Shown here: piece by piece, positions 25,375 through 33,894 of the stretch
Position numbering within the stretch: position 1 is the stretch's first letter
Layout of the letters: every line of letters starts with the position of its first letter
Source of the DNA: an uncultured Lachnospiraceae bacterium
Lineage (GTDB): Bacteria; Bacillota; Clostridia; Lachnospirales; Lachnospiraceae
Length of the DNA stretch: 64,000 nt
Reading direction: 5' to 3'
Assembly (NCBI GenBank): GCA_947165025.1
Contig: CAMUYQ010000002.1
Location: 186,001-250,000, forward strand
Position numbers and translations under genes: made by a program
Notes under the pieces: generated by a model
Told to the model about the DNA's origin: nothing
Database searches by the model: none
What the model saw: the letters and a program-made list of their open reading frames with translations, nothing else

Positions 25375-26193
25375 GCCTCTGAACTGGGCATTTGAATTGA
25401 CTTCGCAAAGCAGCGGCCCGTCGTCGGAGAACAGTATATCCACTCCCGCAAAATCAAGTCCGAGTCCCTTTACGGCAGCGACAGCCATCTGTTCCTGCTC
25501 TTTTTTTATGTCGTATTTTATAGCGCTTCCGCCACCTGTTATATTGGAGCGAAAATCATCCGCGTTGTTTCTTTCCATCGCCGCGACAACCCTGTCGCCG
25601 ACAACGTATGCACGAAGATCGCGCCCTGAGCTTTCCCTGATGTACTGCTGCGCAAGGCAGTCCTTACCCTCGATCATCTTAAGTATCTCGCGTGCTTTAT
25701 CGGATGAGTCGGCAAGATAGACCTGGCCGCCGTAGGAGCCGAGGCATTCCTTAATGATATACGGATAGCCGAGCTCTTTTCCTATATGTTCTTCAAATGA
25801 AAGATCATCATAACCGATCGTGTTAAATGTCATCGGGATCTTTACGGTTCTTGGCATGGCACAGATACCCTGGAGCATCTCAGATGTGAGAGCCTTGCTG
25901 TCGCACGCTTCTATGGCGTCCGCACTGTTAAACAGCCTGTAGCCCATGCGCTCGAGTGCGCGTCCTAAGAAGACATCTTTGTTCCAGAACAGGATGAAGC
26001 CTGTATCCTTCATGTCATTTTCGGGAAGTGCCTTGACAAGACCTGTATCAAGACTGACAAAGAAATCGGCATTGGTCGTAAGGCGCAGATCTATACCGGC
26101 ACGTTTTGCTCCGTCAAGAAGCAGTTCATACGTGTCGTCAGTCTGTTTCGATCTTAAAAATGCGTTTACGATGAGAATACCTTTTAATGCCAT
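25306..26193 (-). CDS. ATP-grasp ligase, RimK-like
   Basis: A 295-residue ATP-grasp enzyme of the RimK/LysX group. It starts GILIVNAFLRS, has the ATP-binding loop in YIIKECLGSYGGQVYL, and ends with the metal-binding DFAGVDILF and CEVNSNAQ motifs. Such enzymes join an amino acid, often glutamate, to a carboxylate of a protein, peptide or cofactor. I placed the start at 26193 because the family sequence begins there; longer frames to 26211 or 26328 add residues with no family resemblance. No Shine-Dalgarno site precedes it, and the promoter spacing points to a leaderless mRNA. Its 3' end overlaps the CPBP gene by 69 bases. Substrate unknown. Confidence 0.85.
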   Translation of the reverse strand: MALKGILIVNAFLRSKQTDDTYELLLDGAKRAGIDLRLTTNADFFVSLDTGLVKALPENDMKDTGFILFWNKDVFLGRALERMGYRLFNSADAIEACDSKALTSEMLQGICAMPRTVKIPMTFNTIGYDDLSFEEHIGKELGYPYIIKECLGSYGGQVYLADSSDKAREILKMIEGKDCLAQQYIRESSGRDLRAYVVGDRVVAAMERNNADDFRSNITGGGSAIKYDIKKEQEQMAVAAVKGLGLDFAGVDILFSDDGPLLCEVNSNAQFRGLLEATGINITDALFEHIKMTVL

Positions 26194-26199
26194 GCAGAC

Positions 26200-26228
26200 A
26201 TTGTATACCATATGATTTTTGCTTGCAA
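26200..26228 (-). promoter_or_regulatory. Minus-strand promoter of the ATP-grasp gene
   Basis: Read on the minus strand, TTGCAA (26228-26223) and TACAAT (26205-26200) are 17 bases apart. The -10 ends six bases before the ATG at 26193, so the mRNA would be leaderless. TTGCAA is its own reverse complement and is also the -35 box of the divergent promoter. Confidence 0.55.
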
Positions 26229-26251
26229 TCAGGGCTGTGATACTATATAAT
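26223..26251 (+). promoter_or_regulatory. Plus-strand promoter of the DUF4190 gene run
   Basis: TTGCAA (26223-26228) and a perfect TATAAT (26246-26251) with a 17-base spacer. The -35 hexamer is shared with the divergent ATP-grasp promoter, so polymerase can bind in only one direction at a time. The start near 26258 gives a leader of about 50 bases with a small GCGC/GCGT hairpin and an AGGGAGGAAA ribosome-binding site. Confidence 0.75.
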
Positions 26252-26308
26252 TCCAAGTGTGTCGCGCGCTTTAGCGTGGTAAACCGATAATACAGGGAGG
26301 AAATATTA

Positions 26309-26707
26309 ATGAGCGAGTATGACAACAATTACGAAGATGCTACGGTTGAGAGTGTAGAGACCGATAACGATAATACAGAATATGAAGAGCAGACTGTTTA
26401 TCAGGCTTATGAGCCAGAAGGCAATGGAAAAGCATTTGCAATTGTATCTCTTGTATGTGGTATAGCTTCTGTGATTTTGTGCTGGTGTTATTATCTGGTA
26501 TTTATCCTTGCTATTACTTCGTTAGTATTTGGAATTCTTTCGATTAAAAAGAATGAGAGTGGAAGAGGGATGGCTATTGCCGGTATCATCTGCTCGTCAT
26601 TTGCACTTTTGTCGGGTATTGTGATTACGATACTGCTTTTTTCTGCCGGTAGCTTAGCAAGTGATCCGGACTTTATTCTGAAGTTTAAGAATGCATTTGA
26701 ATATTAA
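26309..26707 (+). CDS. DUF4190-type small membrane protein
   Basis: A 132-residue protein. An acidic N-terminal tail of about 45 residues rich in Asp, Glu, Asn and Tyr precedes two membrane segments (about 42-75 and 88-115) joined by a short loop with ISIKKNESGRGMAIAGII, which matches the DUF4190 pattern. No catalytic motif is visible. The gene has a strong promoter and ribosome-binding site. Its end overlaps the next gene by 17 bases, so the two small membrane proteins are made together. Function unknown. Confidence 0.75.
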   Translation: MSEYDNNYEDATVESVETDNDNTEYEEQTVYQAYEPEGNGKAFAIVSLVCGIASVILCWCYYLVFILAITSLVFGILSIKKNESGRGMAIAGIICSSFALLSGIVITILLFSAGSLASDPDFILKFKNAFEY

Positions 26708-27131
26708 GAACCGACTGGGGGAGACGGATAACGTTTTATACATTATGTGTTTAGTGGCACTGGGCATGGGAATTGCCGCAGTGCTGCTTTACTATTGCAC
26801 AGGTATCAATGTGTTAAATGTTGGATATCCTTGTTTGTTCAACAAGTTGACGCATCTGTGCTGTCCGGGATGCGGGGGAACGAGATCGTTCCGTGCACTT
26901 CTTCGGGGAGATATACTGACCTGTCTGTATGATTACCCGCCACTTCTGTACGGTGTCATCGTGTATGTCATCTTTATGGTACGGTGCACGCTCTATGTGT
27001 TGTTCGGCGTGAAGAAGTCAAAGAACGGTGCCGTGGTCAAGTACCTCTGGGTACTTGTGGCGTTGATGGTACTCCAGTGGATAGTGAAGCTGGTGGCACA
27101 GATATTTTTTGATTATTATTGGTTCGCGTAA
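26691..27131 (+). CDS. DUF2752 membrane protein
   Basis: A 146-residue protein with three membrane segments (about 15-35, 80-102, 115-140). The loop CCPGCGGTRSFRALLRGD followed by YPP is the DUF2752 signature: two close cysteines, GGTR, a GD pair and a Pro. The family is widespread in Firmicutes and Bacteroidota and has no assigned role. The start lies inside the end of the DUF4190 gene, and its stop is one base before the methyltransferase ATG. Here the N-terminal hydrophilic part is short. Confidence 0.85.
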   Translation: MHLNIKNRLGETDNVLYIMCLVALGMGIAAVLLYYCTGINVLNVGYPCLFNKLTHLCCPGCGGTRSFRALLRGDILTCLYDYPPLLYGVIVYVIFMVRCTLYVLFGVKKSKNGAVVKYLWVLVALMVLQWIVKLVAQIFFDYYWFA

Positions 27132-27132
27132 A

Positions 27133-28008
27133 ATGTTTCTTGCAGATAACTGGAAAGATTATGAAGTTATAGATACGAGCGGTGGAGAGAAGCTTGAGAG
27201 ATGGGGAGAATATTATCTTGTCCGTCCCGATCCGCAGGTCATCTGGGATACTCCGAAGGAGGATAAGCACTGGAAGCGGCCGAACGGACATTATCACCGT
27301 TCCAATAAGGGAGGCGGTGAATGGGAGTTCTTTGATCTTCCGGACGAGTGGTCGATAAGCTACAATGACCTTACATTCTGCCTCAAGCCGTTCGCGTTCA
27401 AGCATACGGGACTGTTTCCGGAGCAGGCGGCGAACTGGGACTGGTTCTCTTCTATTATAAGAAAAGAAAAGAAGAAGAACCCGGGACGTGAGATAAATGT
27501 GCTCAACCTGTTTGCCTATACGGGCGGTGCAACCGTTGCTGCCGCAGCAGCAGGCGCGAAGGTTACACATGTGGATGCAGCAAAGGGAATGGTAGGCTGG
27601 GCCAAGGAGAACGCAAAGGCGAGCGGCCTTGAGAATGCCCCGGTTCGATGGCTCGTTGACGACTGTGTCAAGTTTGTGGAGCGTGAGATTAGGCGCGGCA
27701 ACAAATACGATGCGATAATAATGGATCCGCCTTCATACGGAAGAGGACCCAAGGGCGAGATCTGGAAGATAGAAGAGAGCGTGTTTCCTCTTATAGAAAA
27801 GACTGCAGACATTCTTGCGGATCATCCGCTGTTCGTTCTTGTCAATTCTTACACTACGGGGTTGCAGCCTGCGGTTCTTTCGTATATGATGAACACGGTG
27901 TTTGTAAAGAGATTCGGCGGGAAGGTTGAAGCCGACGAGGTCGGACTTCCCGTTAAAGGAAACGGACTGGTACTCCCATGCGGAGCTTCGGGACGATATA
28001 CATCGTAA
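27133..28008 (+). CDS. Class I SAM methyltransferase, RlmI/RlmK-like
   Basis: A 291-residue methyltransferase. NLFAYTGGATVAAAAAGA (about residue 125) is the SAM-binding loop, THVDAAKGMVGWAKEN the second acidic strand, and IIMDPPSYGRGPKGE the DPP-Y catalytic motif of RNA 5-methylcytosine and related enzymes (COG1092-like). The N-terminal PUA domain of RlmI is not evident; residues 1-100 look like the shorter S-adenosylmethionine-dependent form. It probably methylates ribosomal RNA. ATG 27133 is one base after the upstream stop; a TTG at 27109 would overlap more. No Shine-Dalgarno site is seen, so coupling is likely. Confidence 0.75.
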   Translation: MFLADNWKDYEVIDTSGGEKLERWGEYYLVRPDPQVIWDTPKEDKHWKRPNGHYHRSNKGGGEWEFFDLPDEWSISYNDLTFCLKPFAFKHTGLFPEQAANWDWFSSIIRKEKKKNPGREINVLNLFAYTGGATVAAAAAGAKVTHVDAAKGMVGWAKENAKASGLENAPVRWLVDDCVKFVEREIRRGNKYDAIIMDPPSYGRGPKGEIWKIEESVFPLIEKTADILADHPLFVLVNSYTTGLQPAVLSYMMNTVFVKRFGGKVEADEVGLPVKGNGLVLPCGASGRYTS

Positions 28009-28023
28009 AAAGGAGGAAAAAAT

Positions 28024-29550
28024 ATGTCTACATCTTCACTTGTCATGATCATGCTTGCGATCGCGATCTACCTTCTGGTGATGATCTTCATTGGCGCTAT
28101 GTTCATGAAGAAGAACAACAACTCGGAAGATTACTTCCTGGGAGGCCGTTCTCTTAACGGATTCGTAGCGGCTCTGTCAGCCGGTGCTTCCGACATGAGC
28201 GGATGGATGCTTATGGGACTTCCCGGAAGTATCTACGCTCTCGGAACAGGACAGGTATGGATCGGTATCGGTCTTACACTCGGTACGATCGCAAACTGGC
28301 TGTTTGTTGCGGGTCCGCTTCGTAAGTATACGATCAAGGCCAACAACTCACTGACGCTTCCTGAGTTCTTCGTTAACCGTTACCGTGATGAGAAGAAGGT
28401 ACTTCTCGGAGTATCGTCTGCGGTAATAGTTATATTCTTCGTGGTATATACCGCGTCGGCATTCGCCTCAGGCGGAAAGCTTTTCAATTCGGTATTCGGA
28501 ATGGATTATCATCTTGCACTCATAATCGGTGCGATGGTCATCCTTGTTTATACGTTCATGGGAGGATTCCTTGCCGTATGTACAACAGACTTCATACAGG
28601 GTCTTCTCATGCTGATCGCTGTTCTTACGGTTCCGATCGTTGCACTTCTTATCATGGGCGGTGACAACTTCACGGCAAACCTTGTATCAACAGGCGTTGA
28701 TCCTTCATCGTTCTTTGATCCGATGCAGGAAGGCGGTACAAAGATATCAGCAGTATCGATCCTCTCATCACTTGCATGGGGTCTCGGATATTTCGGAATG
28801 CCTCACATACTTGTCAGATTCATGGCTATCAAGGACAAGTCTGAACTTAAGAAGAGTAAATCGATAGCTATCCTCTGGGTAGTTCTTGGACTCGGCTTTG
28901 CATGCTTTATCGGTATTCTCGGAAGAGCATACCTTGCAACGAAGCTCGGAGTAATGGATGATCCTGAGAAGGTCTTCATTGAAATGATCAAGAAAGTGTT
29001 CACGGAAGATACAAACATTGCGCTCCTGGCAGGACTGTTCATCGCAGCAATCCTTGCAGCCATCATGTCAACTGCTGACTCACAGCTCCTTGTTGCATCA
29101 TCGGCCATTTCCGAGGACCTTTACAAAGGAATAATCAAGAAGGATGCTGACGAGACAAGCGTGCTTACTGTAGGACGTGCCGCAACGATCATCGTTGCCA
29201 TCGTTGCACTTGTCATCGCATGGAATCCCGACAGTTCGGTCATGAAGCTCGTTTCCGATGCCTGGGCAGGATTCGGTGCCGCATTCGGACCTCTCGTACT
29301 GTGCTCACTCTTCTGGAAGAGAACAAACTTTGCCGGTGCATTTGCAGGTATTATCGTAGGTGCGGTCACGGTCATCATCTGGGACTACATCCCGTTCACC
29401 GGAGTTACGATCGGAGAATCAACCGGACTGTACTCACTCCTTCCGGGATTCGTATTAAGCCTTGTTGCGATCATCATCGTATCGCTCTGCACTAAGGCAC
29501 CCTCGGCTGAGATAGTCAAGGAATTCGAAGAAGTCAAAGAAGAGAAGTAA
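28024..29550 (+). CDS. putP: Sodium/proline symporter
   Basis: A 508-residue member of the sodium:solute symporter family with about 13 membrane helices. Signatures include EDYFLGGRSLNGFVAALSAG, ASDMSGWMLMGLPG in helix 2 (sodium and proline site in PutP), YTFMGGFLAVCTTDFIQG in helix 6, and ILAAIMSTADSQLLVASS in helix 9. These match PutP closely. The C terminus is short and acidic. A strong AAAGGAGG site precedes the ATG, and a clear terminator follows the stop. It lies 15 bases after the methyltransferase gene and could be transcribed with it. Confidence 0.93.
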   Translation: MSTSSLVMIMLAIAIYLLVMIFIGAMFMKKNNNSEDYFLGGRSLNGFVAALSAGASDMSGWMLMGLPGSIYALGTGQVWIGIGLTLGTIANWLFVAGPLRKYTIKANNSLTLPEFFVNRYRDEKKVLLGVSSAVIVIFFVVYTASAFASGGKLFNSVFGMDYHLALIIGAMVILVYTFMGGFLAVCTTDFIQGLLMLIAVLTVPIVALLIMGGDNFTANLVSTGVDPSSFFDPMQEGGTKISAVSILSSLAWGLGYFGMPHILVRFMAIKDKSELKKSKSIAILWVVLGLGFACFIGILGRAYLATKLGVMDDPEKVFIEMIKKVFTEDTNIALLAGLFIAAILAAIMSTADSQLLVASSAISEDLYKGIIKKDADETSVLTVGRAATIIVAIVALVIAWNPDSSVMKLVSDAWAGFGAAFGPLVLCSLFWKRTNFAGAFAGIIVGAVTVIIWDYIPFTGVTIGESTGLYSLLPGFVLSLVAIIIVSLCTKAPSAEIVKEFEEVKEEK

Positions 29551-29616
29551 TACGTGACCTACAGCCTCTATGATACAGAGGCAGGGTATAGATTTGTTCT
29601 GAGAAAACCTTGTGAA

Positions 29617-29645
29617 GACGCCGGTACTTAGCCGGCGTCTTTTTG
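29617..29645 (+). terminator. Rho-independent terminator after putP
   Basis: GACGCCGG (29617-29624) pairs with CCGGCGTC (29632-29639) around a 7-base loop and is followed by TTTTT. It is 66 bases after the putP stop and isolates the ribosomal operon promoter downstream. Confidence 0.93.
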
Positions 29646-29720
29646 ACGGCTTATGTACCGCTGCGTCGGAACAGGAGCGCAAGCGCGTTTTCGAAGAATA
29701 AATCTATACGCTGCCGTATC

Positions 29721-29736
29721 ATACAATATATTGTAT
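29721..29736. promoter_or_regulatory. Perfect 16-base palindrome upstream of the ribosomal promoter
   Basis: ATACAATATATTGTAT is a perfect inverted repeat with no spacer, about 80 bases before the -35 box at 29816. In the 545-base gap from 29551 to 30095 this is the only symmetric element outside the terminator and leader hairpins. It could be a binding site for a dimeric regulator; no regulator is known. Confidence 0.3.
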
Positions 29737-29815
29737 CCTCAGTAATTCGCACACCATTGTACCCGAAAAAATACAATTTTCGCATATGATTTTCGCGAAT
29801 TCGCAAAAAAAGTCC

Positions 29816-29845
29816 TTGCAATCCCCCTGTCCCCTGTTATATACT
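29816..29845 (+). promoter_or_regulatory. Main promoter of the S10-spc-alpha superoperon
   Basis: TTGCAA (29816-29821) and TATACT (29840-29845) are 18 bases apart; an overlapping TATATA at 29838 gives 16. An A-rich stretch upstream (GCAAAAAAAGTCC) could act as an UP element. The start would be near 29852, leaving a leader of about 245 bases before rpsJ. Confidence 0.7.
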
Positions 29846-29886
29846 CGTTCTTGCTGTGGCATTGATAGCTATGAAGCGTGAGGTTA

Positions 29887-30053
29887 CCGGATGCCCTAGA
29901 TCCGGATAGTTCCGTGGAGCGAATGTCAAGTTAGAAAACTGGCGACAAGTCACTGTACTATAGCAAGTCTACTTACAGGTAGAAACGACGTGTGAAGATT
30001 CCGAATGTGATCATTCAGGACACACACGGGAGAGTGTACAGTCACCGCTTGTC
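29887..30053 (+). ncRNA. Structured leader of the S10 operon, candidate ribosomal-protein leader
   Basis: The leader folds by eye into a CCGGAT/ATCCGG hairpin (29887-29905) and a branched domain. The branched domain is closed by GACAAG (29944-29949) with CTTGTC (30048-30053), extended by CTGTA (29953-29957) with TACAG (30037-30041). It encloses a TCTAC/GTAGA hairpin (29968-29983) and a long arm with GTGTG/CACAC and GAATG/CATTC (29990-30027). The ribosome-binding site lies just outside. A closed multi-branch domain ahead of rpsJ is what an autogenous r-protein binding site would look like. The regulator, if any, is unknown. Confidence 0.5.
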
Positions 30054-30095
30054 CGACTTTCATTAAGAAAGCGTGAAAAGGAGGCGACTTTTTTT

Positions 30096-30413
30096 ATGGC
30101 AACACAGGTAATGAGAATCACATTGAAGGCATACGATCATGTCCTCATCGATGACGCTGCAAAGAAGATCATCGAGACTGTCAAGAAGAACGGATCAGAG
30201 GTTTCAGGACCGGTACCCCTTCCTACTAAGAAGGAAGTTGTTACGATCATCCGTGCCGTTCATAAGTATAAGGACAGCCGTGAGCAGTTCGAGCAGAGAA
30301 CACACAAGCGTCTGATCGACATCCTCACACCGACCCAGAAGACGGTAGATTCCCTGTCAAGGCTTGAGATGCCTGCAGGTGTTTATATCGACATCAAAAT
30401 GAAGAACAAATAA
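30096..30413 (+). CDS. rpsJ: 30S ribosomal protein S10 (NusE)
   Basis: 105 residues, the normal length. [20 protein letters not shown] and [11 protein letters not shown] are the S10 signatures. S10 sits in the 30S head and doubles as NusE, which links NusG-bound polymerase to the ribosome and to antitermination. First gene of the operon, with a GGAGG ribosome-binding site followed by a T-rich spacer. A 149-base structured gap separates it from rplC. Confidence 0.98.
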   Translation: MATQVMRITLKAYDHVLIDDAAKKIIETVKKNGSEVSGPVPLPTKKEVVTIIRAVHKYKDSREQFEQRTHKRLIDILTPTQKTVDSLSRLEMPAGVYIDIKMKNK

Positions 30414-30419
30414 ACCTTC

Positions 30420-30520
30420 TACTAGTAAGAATTTGCTTGGAGGCTCGCCCGTTTGGAATCGACTTTGTCGATGAGGGCCCGCTGTGCAGTAAGGGATATT
30501 CCCGCTGCGTGGTCCCCTCC
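30420..30520 (+). promoter_or_regulatory. Structured intergenic RNA between rpsJ and rplC
   Basis: A small hairpin ATCGAC-TTT-GTCGAT (30458-30472) is followed directly by a long imperfect stem: GAGGG (30473-30477) with CCCTC (30515-30519), CC with GG, GCAG (30486-30489) with CTGC (30505-30508), and a GGGA-TAT-TCCC tip (30493-30503). Most r-protein genes here are 0-35 bases apart, so this insertion is exceptional. It may be a regulatory element or a dispersed repeat. Confidence 0.55.
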
Positions 30521-30562
30521 TTAAAGCATATTCCTCTGTAGAAAAAAAGAAGGAGGAAAGAA

Positions 30563-31246
30563 ATGAAGAAAGCGATTTTGGCAACAAAGATCGGAATGAC
30601 TCAGATCTTCAACGAAGACGGCGTGCTCGTTCCGGTTACAGTGCTTGAGGCAGGCCCCTGCGTGGTCACTCAGGTCAAGACAGAAGAGAACGACGGCTAC
30701 AAAGCAGTTCAGGTAGGTTTCGTCGACAAGAAGGACCGCATCGTTAACAAGGATGCAAAGGGAAAGAAAGAGATCGTTCACAGAAACGGTGTCAACAAGC
30801 CCCTTAAAGGTCACTTCGATAAGGCAGGAGTTTCATCAAAGAGATTCGTAAGGGAATTCCGCTTTGATAACAGTGAAGAATATCAGGTAGCCCAGGAAAT
30901 CAAGGCAGACATCTTCGCGGTAGGCGACAAGATCGATGCTTCGGCTATCTCAAAAGGTAAAGGTTTCCAGGGTACGATCAAGAGACTCGGCCAGCACAGA
31001 GGCCCCATGAAGCACGGTTCAAAGTTCCACCGTCATCAGGGATCAAACGGTGCATGTTCCTCACCTTCAAGAGTATTCAAAGGAAAAGGAATGCCCGGTC
31101 AGATGGGCGGCGTTAAGGTAACGGTTCAGAACCTCGAAGTTGTTCGCGTTGATGCTGAAAAGAACCTGTTACTCGTTAAGGGAGCCGTTCCCGGACCCAA
31201 GAAGGCACTGATCACTATCAAGGAAAGCGTTAAGGTCGCTGAATAA
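30563..31246 (+). CDS. rplC: 50S ribosomal protein L3
   Basis: 227 residues, slightly longer than the usual 205-215. [15 protein letters not shown] opens the protein, and [15 protein letters not shown] forms the loop that reaches toward the peptidyl transferase centre. L3 is one of the first proteins to bind 23S rRNA. Extra length lies mainly in the middle barrel. AGGAGG precedes the ATG by 7 bases. Spaced 30 bases from rplD. Confidence 0.98.
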   Translation: MKKAILATKIGMTQIFNEDGVLVPVTVLEAGPCVVTQVKTEENDGYKAVQVGFVDKKDRIVNKDAKGKKEIVHRNGVNKPLKGHFDKAGVSSKRFVREFRFDNSEEYQVAQEIKADIFAVGDKIDASAISKGKGFQGTIKRLGQHRGPMKHGSKFHRHQGSNGACSSPSRVFKGKGMPGQMGGVKVTVQNLEVVRVDAEKNLLLVKGAVPGPKKALITIKESVKVAE

Positions 31247-31276
31247 CGCGGACCTTTGGAAAGGAGGAACATACAG

Positions 31277-31897
31277 ATGGCTAACGTATCTGTTTACAAT
31301 ATGGAAGGAAAAGAAGTTGGCAAGATGGATCTTTCCGATTCCGTATTCGGAGTAGAGATCAACGAACATCTCGTTCACATGGCTGTAGTACAGCAGCTTG
31401 CCAATAACCGTCAGGGCACACAGAAGGCCAAGACACGCGGTGAGGTTTCCGGAGGAGGAAGAAAGCCCTGGAGACAGAAAGGAACAGGTCATGCAAGACA
31501 GGGTTCCACAAGATCACCCCAGTGGAAGGGCGGCGGAGTTGTATTTGCTCCGGTACCGAGAGATTATTCATTCAAGATGAATAAGAAGGAAAAGAGAGCT
31601 GCTCTTAAGAGCGCGCTCACATCAAGAGTTCAGGAGGACAAGTTCCTTGTACTTGACGAGCTCAAGCTTGACGAGATCAAGACAAAGAAGTTCAACGAGG
31701 TTCTTAACAACCTTAAGGTTTCAAAGGCGATCGTTGTTCTTGCGGATGAGGATCAGAATGTTGTTCTTTCTGCAAGGAACATCCCGGATGTCATCACTGC
31801 TTCCGTTTCAACGATCAACACCTATGACATAATGAAGTACAATACGGTCATCGCAACAAAGGATGCCGTGGCAAAGATCGAGGAGGTGTACGCATAA
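31277..31897 (+). CDS. rplD: 50S ribosomal protein L4
   Basis: 206 residues. The extended loop [21 protein letters not shown] lines the exit tunnel, and [16 protein letters not shown] is conserved. In enteric bacteria L4 represses its own S10 operon; whether it reads the leader at 29887 here is untested. ATG 31277 has AAGGAGG at 31261. The rplW ATG overlaps its stop (TAATG). Confidence 0.98.
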   Translation: MANVSVYNMEGKEVGKMDLSDSVFGVEINEHLVHMAVVQQLANNRQGTQKAKTRGEVSGGGRKPWRQKGTGHARQGSTRSPQWKGGGVVFAPVPRDYSFKMNKKEKRAALKSALTSRVQEDKFLVLDELKLDEIKTKKFNEVLNNLKVSKAIVVLADEDQNVVLSARNIPDVITASVSTINTYDIMKYNTVIATKDAVAKIEEVYA

Positions 31898-32196
31898 TGG
31901 CAGCCATAAATTACTATGACGTTATCCTTAAGCCCGTTGTGACTGAGAAGAGCATGGCAGGCATGGGAGAGAAAAAGTACACATTTCTTGTTCATCCCGA
32001 AGCAAACAAGACGATGATCAAGGAAGCCGTTGAGAAGATGTTCGACGGCACAAAGGTCAAGAATGTTAACACAATGAATCTTGACGGTAAGAAGAAGCGC
32101 CGCGGGCTCGTTTACGGCAGGACCGCAAAGAGCAAAAAGGCGATCGTAACACTTACCGAGGACAGCAAAGATATCGAGCTGTTTACAGGACTGTAG
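31897..32196 (+). CDS. rplW: 50S ribosomal protein L23
   Basis: 99 residues, normal length. [15 protein letters not shown] at the N terminus and the [19 protein letters not shown]-terminal part are typical. L23 lies at the tunnel exit and docks trigger factor and SRP. Start overlaps the rplD stop by one base. Its stop codon is at the base of the hairpin beginning at 32195. Confidence 0.97.
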   Translation: MAAINYYDVILKPVVTEKSMAGMGEKKYTFLVHPEANKTMIKEAVEKMFDGTKVKNVNTMNLDGKKKRRGLVYGRTAKSKKAIVTLTEDSKDIELFTGL

Positions 32197-32270
32197 GAAG
32201 GAGGGACCCACGAAGTGGGAGGATTCCTTACTACACCGCAAGGCCTCATCGCGAAGCGGTTCTGATGGCC
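32195..32270 (+). promoter_or_regulatory. Structured intergenic RNA between rplW and rplB
   Basis: Two hairpins occupy most of a 128-base gap. The first is AGGAA (32195-32199) with TTCCT (32224-32228), capped by CCCAC-GAA-GTGGG (32207-32219). The second is GGCC-T-CATC (32242-32250) with GATGGCC (32264-32270), containing a CGC-GAA-GCG sub-hairpin. The rest to 32324 is A-rich and ends in an AAGGAG ribosome-binding site. No promoter-like hexamer pair was convincing. Confidence 0.5.
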
Positions 32271-32324
32271 GAGCGACCTATAGGATAATAACCTGATAAG
32301 TATATTTAAGAAGGAGACAAAATC

Positions 32325-33167
32325 ATGGGAATCAAAAAATACAACCCATATACACCGTCCAGAAGACAGATGACATGTTCTGATTTTGCCGAGATCACAA
32401 AGAAGGAACCGGAAAAATCACTTTGCACATCTCTTAAGAAGAACGCAGGACGTAATAACCAGGGTAAGATCACAGTCCGTCATCGCGGAGGCGGAAACAG
32501 AAGAAAATACAGGATCATCGATTTTAAGCGCCAGAAGGACGGAATCCCCGCAACTGTTATCGGCATCGAGTATGATCCTAACAGAACAGCAAACATCGCA
32601 CTTATCTGCTATGCAGACGGCGAGAAGGCATACATCCTCGCACCCGAGGGACTGACAGACGGAATGAAGGTCATGAACGGCCCCGATGCCGAGATCAGAG
32701 TAGGTAACTGCTTACCGCTTTCAGAGATCCCCGTTGGTACGATGGTACACAACATCGAGCTTTATCCCGGAAAGGGCGGACAGCTTGTAAGGTCTGCCGG
32801 TAACGGAGCACAGCTCATGGCTAAGGAAGGTAAGTATGCAACGCTTCGTCTTCCTTCGGGCGAGATGAGAATGGTTCCCATCATCGCAAGAGCATCGATC
32901 GGTGTTATCGGAAACGGTGATCACAACCTTGTTAACATCGGTAAGGCAGGACGTAAGCGCCACATGGGCATCAGGCCTACAGTCAGAGGTTCGGTCATGA
33001 ACCCCAACGACCATCCGCATGGTGGTGGTGAAGGTAAGACAAGTATCGGTCGTCCCGGTCCCTGCACACCTTGGGGTAAGCCCGCTCTCGGCCTGAAGAC
33101 GAGAAAGAAGAATTCAAGATCTAATAAACTTATCGTAAGACGCCGTGACGGCAGCACCATTAAGTAA
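32325..33167 (+). CDS. rplB: 50S ribosomal protein L2
   Basis: 280 residues. [21 protein letters not shown] in the N half and [19 protein letters not shown] near the C terminus are the L2 signatures; the loop histidine lies close to the peptidyl transferase centre. L2 is needed for joining of the subunits. AAGGAG precedes the ATG. 16 bases before rpsS. Confidence 0.98.
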   Translation: MGIKKYNPYTPSRRQMTCSDFAEITKKEPEKSLCTSLKKNAGRNNQGKITVRHRGGGNRRKYRIIDFKRQKDGIPATVIGIEYDPNRTANIALICYADGEKAYILAPEGLTDGMKVMNGPDAEIRVGNCLPLSEIPVGTMVHNIELYPGKGGQLVRSAGNGAQLMAKEGKYATLRLPSGEMRMVPIIARASIGVIGNGDHNLVNIGKAGRKRHMGIRPTVRGSVMNPNDHPHGGGEGKTSIGRPGPCTPWGKPALGLKTRKKNSRSNKLIVRRRDGSTIK

Positions 33168-33183
33168 GAGGAGGAAATAAGAA

Positions 33184-33465
33184 ATGGCTAGATCATTAAA
33201 AAAAGGCCCGTTCGCCGATGAGAGCTTACTTAAGAAAGTTGATGCCATGAACGAGTCAAACAATAAGCAGGTCATCAAGACATGGTCAAGAAGATCCACG
33301 ATCTTCCCTTCATTTGTGGGACACACGATCGCGGTTCATGACGGAAGAAAGCATGTTCCCGTATACATCACGGAAGACATGGTCGGACATAAGCTTGGCG
33401 AGTTCGTAAGTACAAGAACTTACAGAGGCCATGGCAAGGACGAAAAGAAGTCAAAGGTTAAATAA
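33184..33465 (+). CDS. rpsS: 30S ribosomal protein S19
   Basis: 93 residues. [16 protein letters not shown] and the core [21 protein letters not shown] are diagnostic. S19 pairs with S13 in the 30S head near the A-site finger bridge. AGGAGG ribosome-binding site. Followed by rplV after 31 bases. Length and sequence are ordinary. Confidence 0.98.
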   Translation: MARSLKKGPFADESLLKKVDAMNESNNKQVIKTWSRRSTIFPSFVGHTIAVHDGRKHVPVYITEDMVGHKLGEFVSTRTYRGHGKDEKKSKVK

Positions 33466-33496
33466 GACAGGATAGTTTGAAAGGAGGTACTTCCAA

Positions 33497-33883
33497 ATGG
33501 CAAAAGGACACAGAAGCCAGATCAAAAGAGAAAGAAATGCGAACAAGGATACCAGACCGTCAGCTAAGCTGTCTTATGCAAGAGTATCTGTTCAGAAAGC
33601 ATGTTTCGTATTGGACGCCATCAGAGGCAAGGATGTTACAACAGCACTTGGTATTCTGACATACAATCCCAGATATGCGTCCGCACTTATCAAAAAATTA
33701 TTGGAATCAGCGATTGCCAATGCCGAGAACAACAACGGTATGAACCGTGAAAATCTCTACGTTGCAGAGTGCTTTGCAAACAAGGGACCTACAATGAAGA
33801 GAGTTCAGCCTCGTGCACAGGGTCGTGCGTATCGTATCGAGAAGCGTATGAGCCATATTACAGTCGTGCTGGATGAGAAATAA
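33497..33883 (+). CDS. rplV: 50S ribosomal protein L22
   Basis: 128 residues, a little longer than E. coli L22 at the N terminus. [24 protein letters not shown] and the hairpin tip [15 protein letters not shown] line the exit tunnel, near the macrolide site. Its AAAGGAGG site lies 8 bases before the ATG. Only 11 bases separate it from rpsC. Confidence 0.98.
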   Translation: MAKGHRSQIKRERNANKDTRPSAKLSYARVSVQKACFVLDAIRGKDVTTALGILTYNPRYASALIKKLLESAIANAENNNGMNRENLYVAECFANKGPTMKRVQPRAQGRAYRIEKRMSHITVVLDEK

Positions 33884-33894
33884 GGAGGAAGAGC

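Noticed and set aside
26194-26328. 45-residue N-terminal extension of the ATP-grasp protein
   Set aside because: The extension crosses the divergent promoter region and has no family resemblance; the family starts at MALKGILIV.
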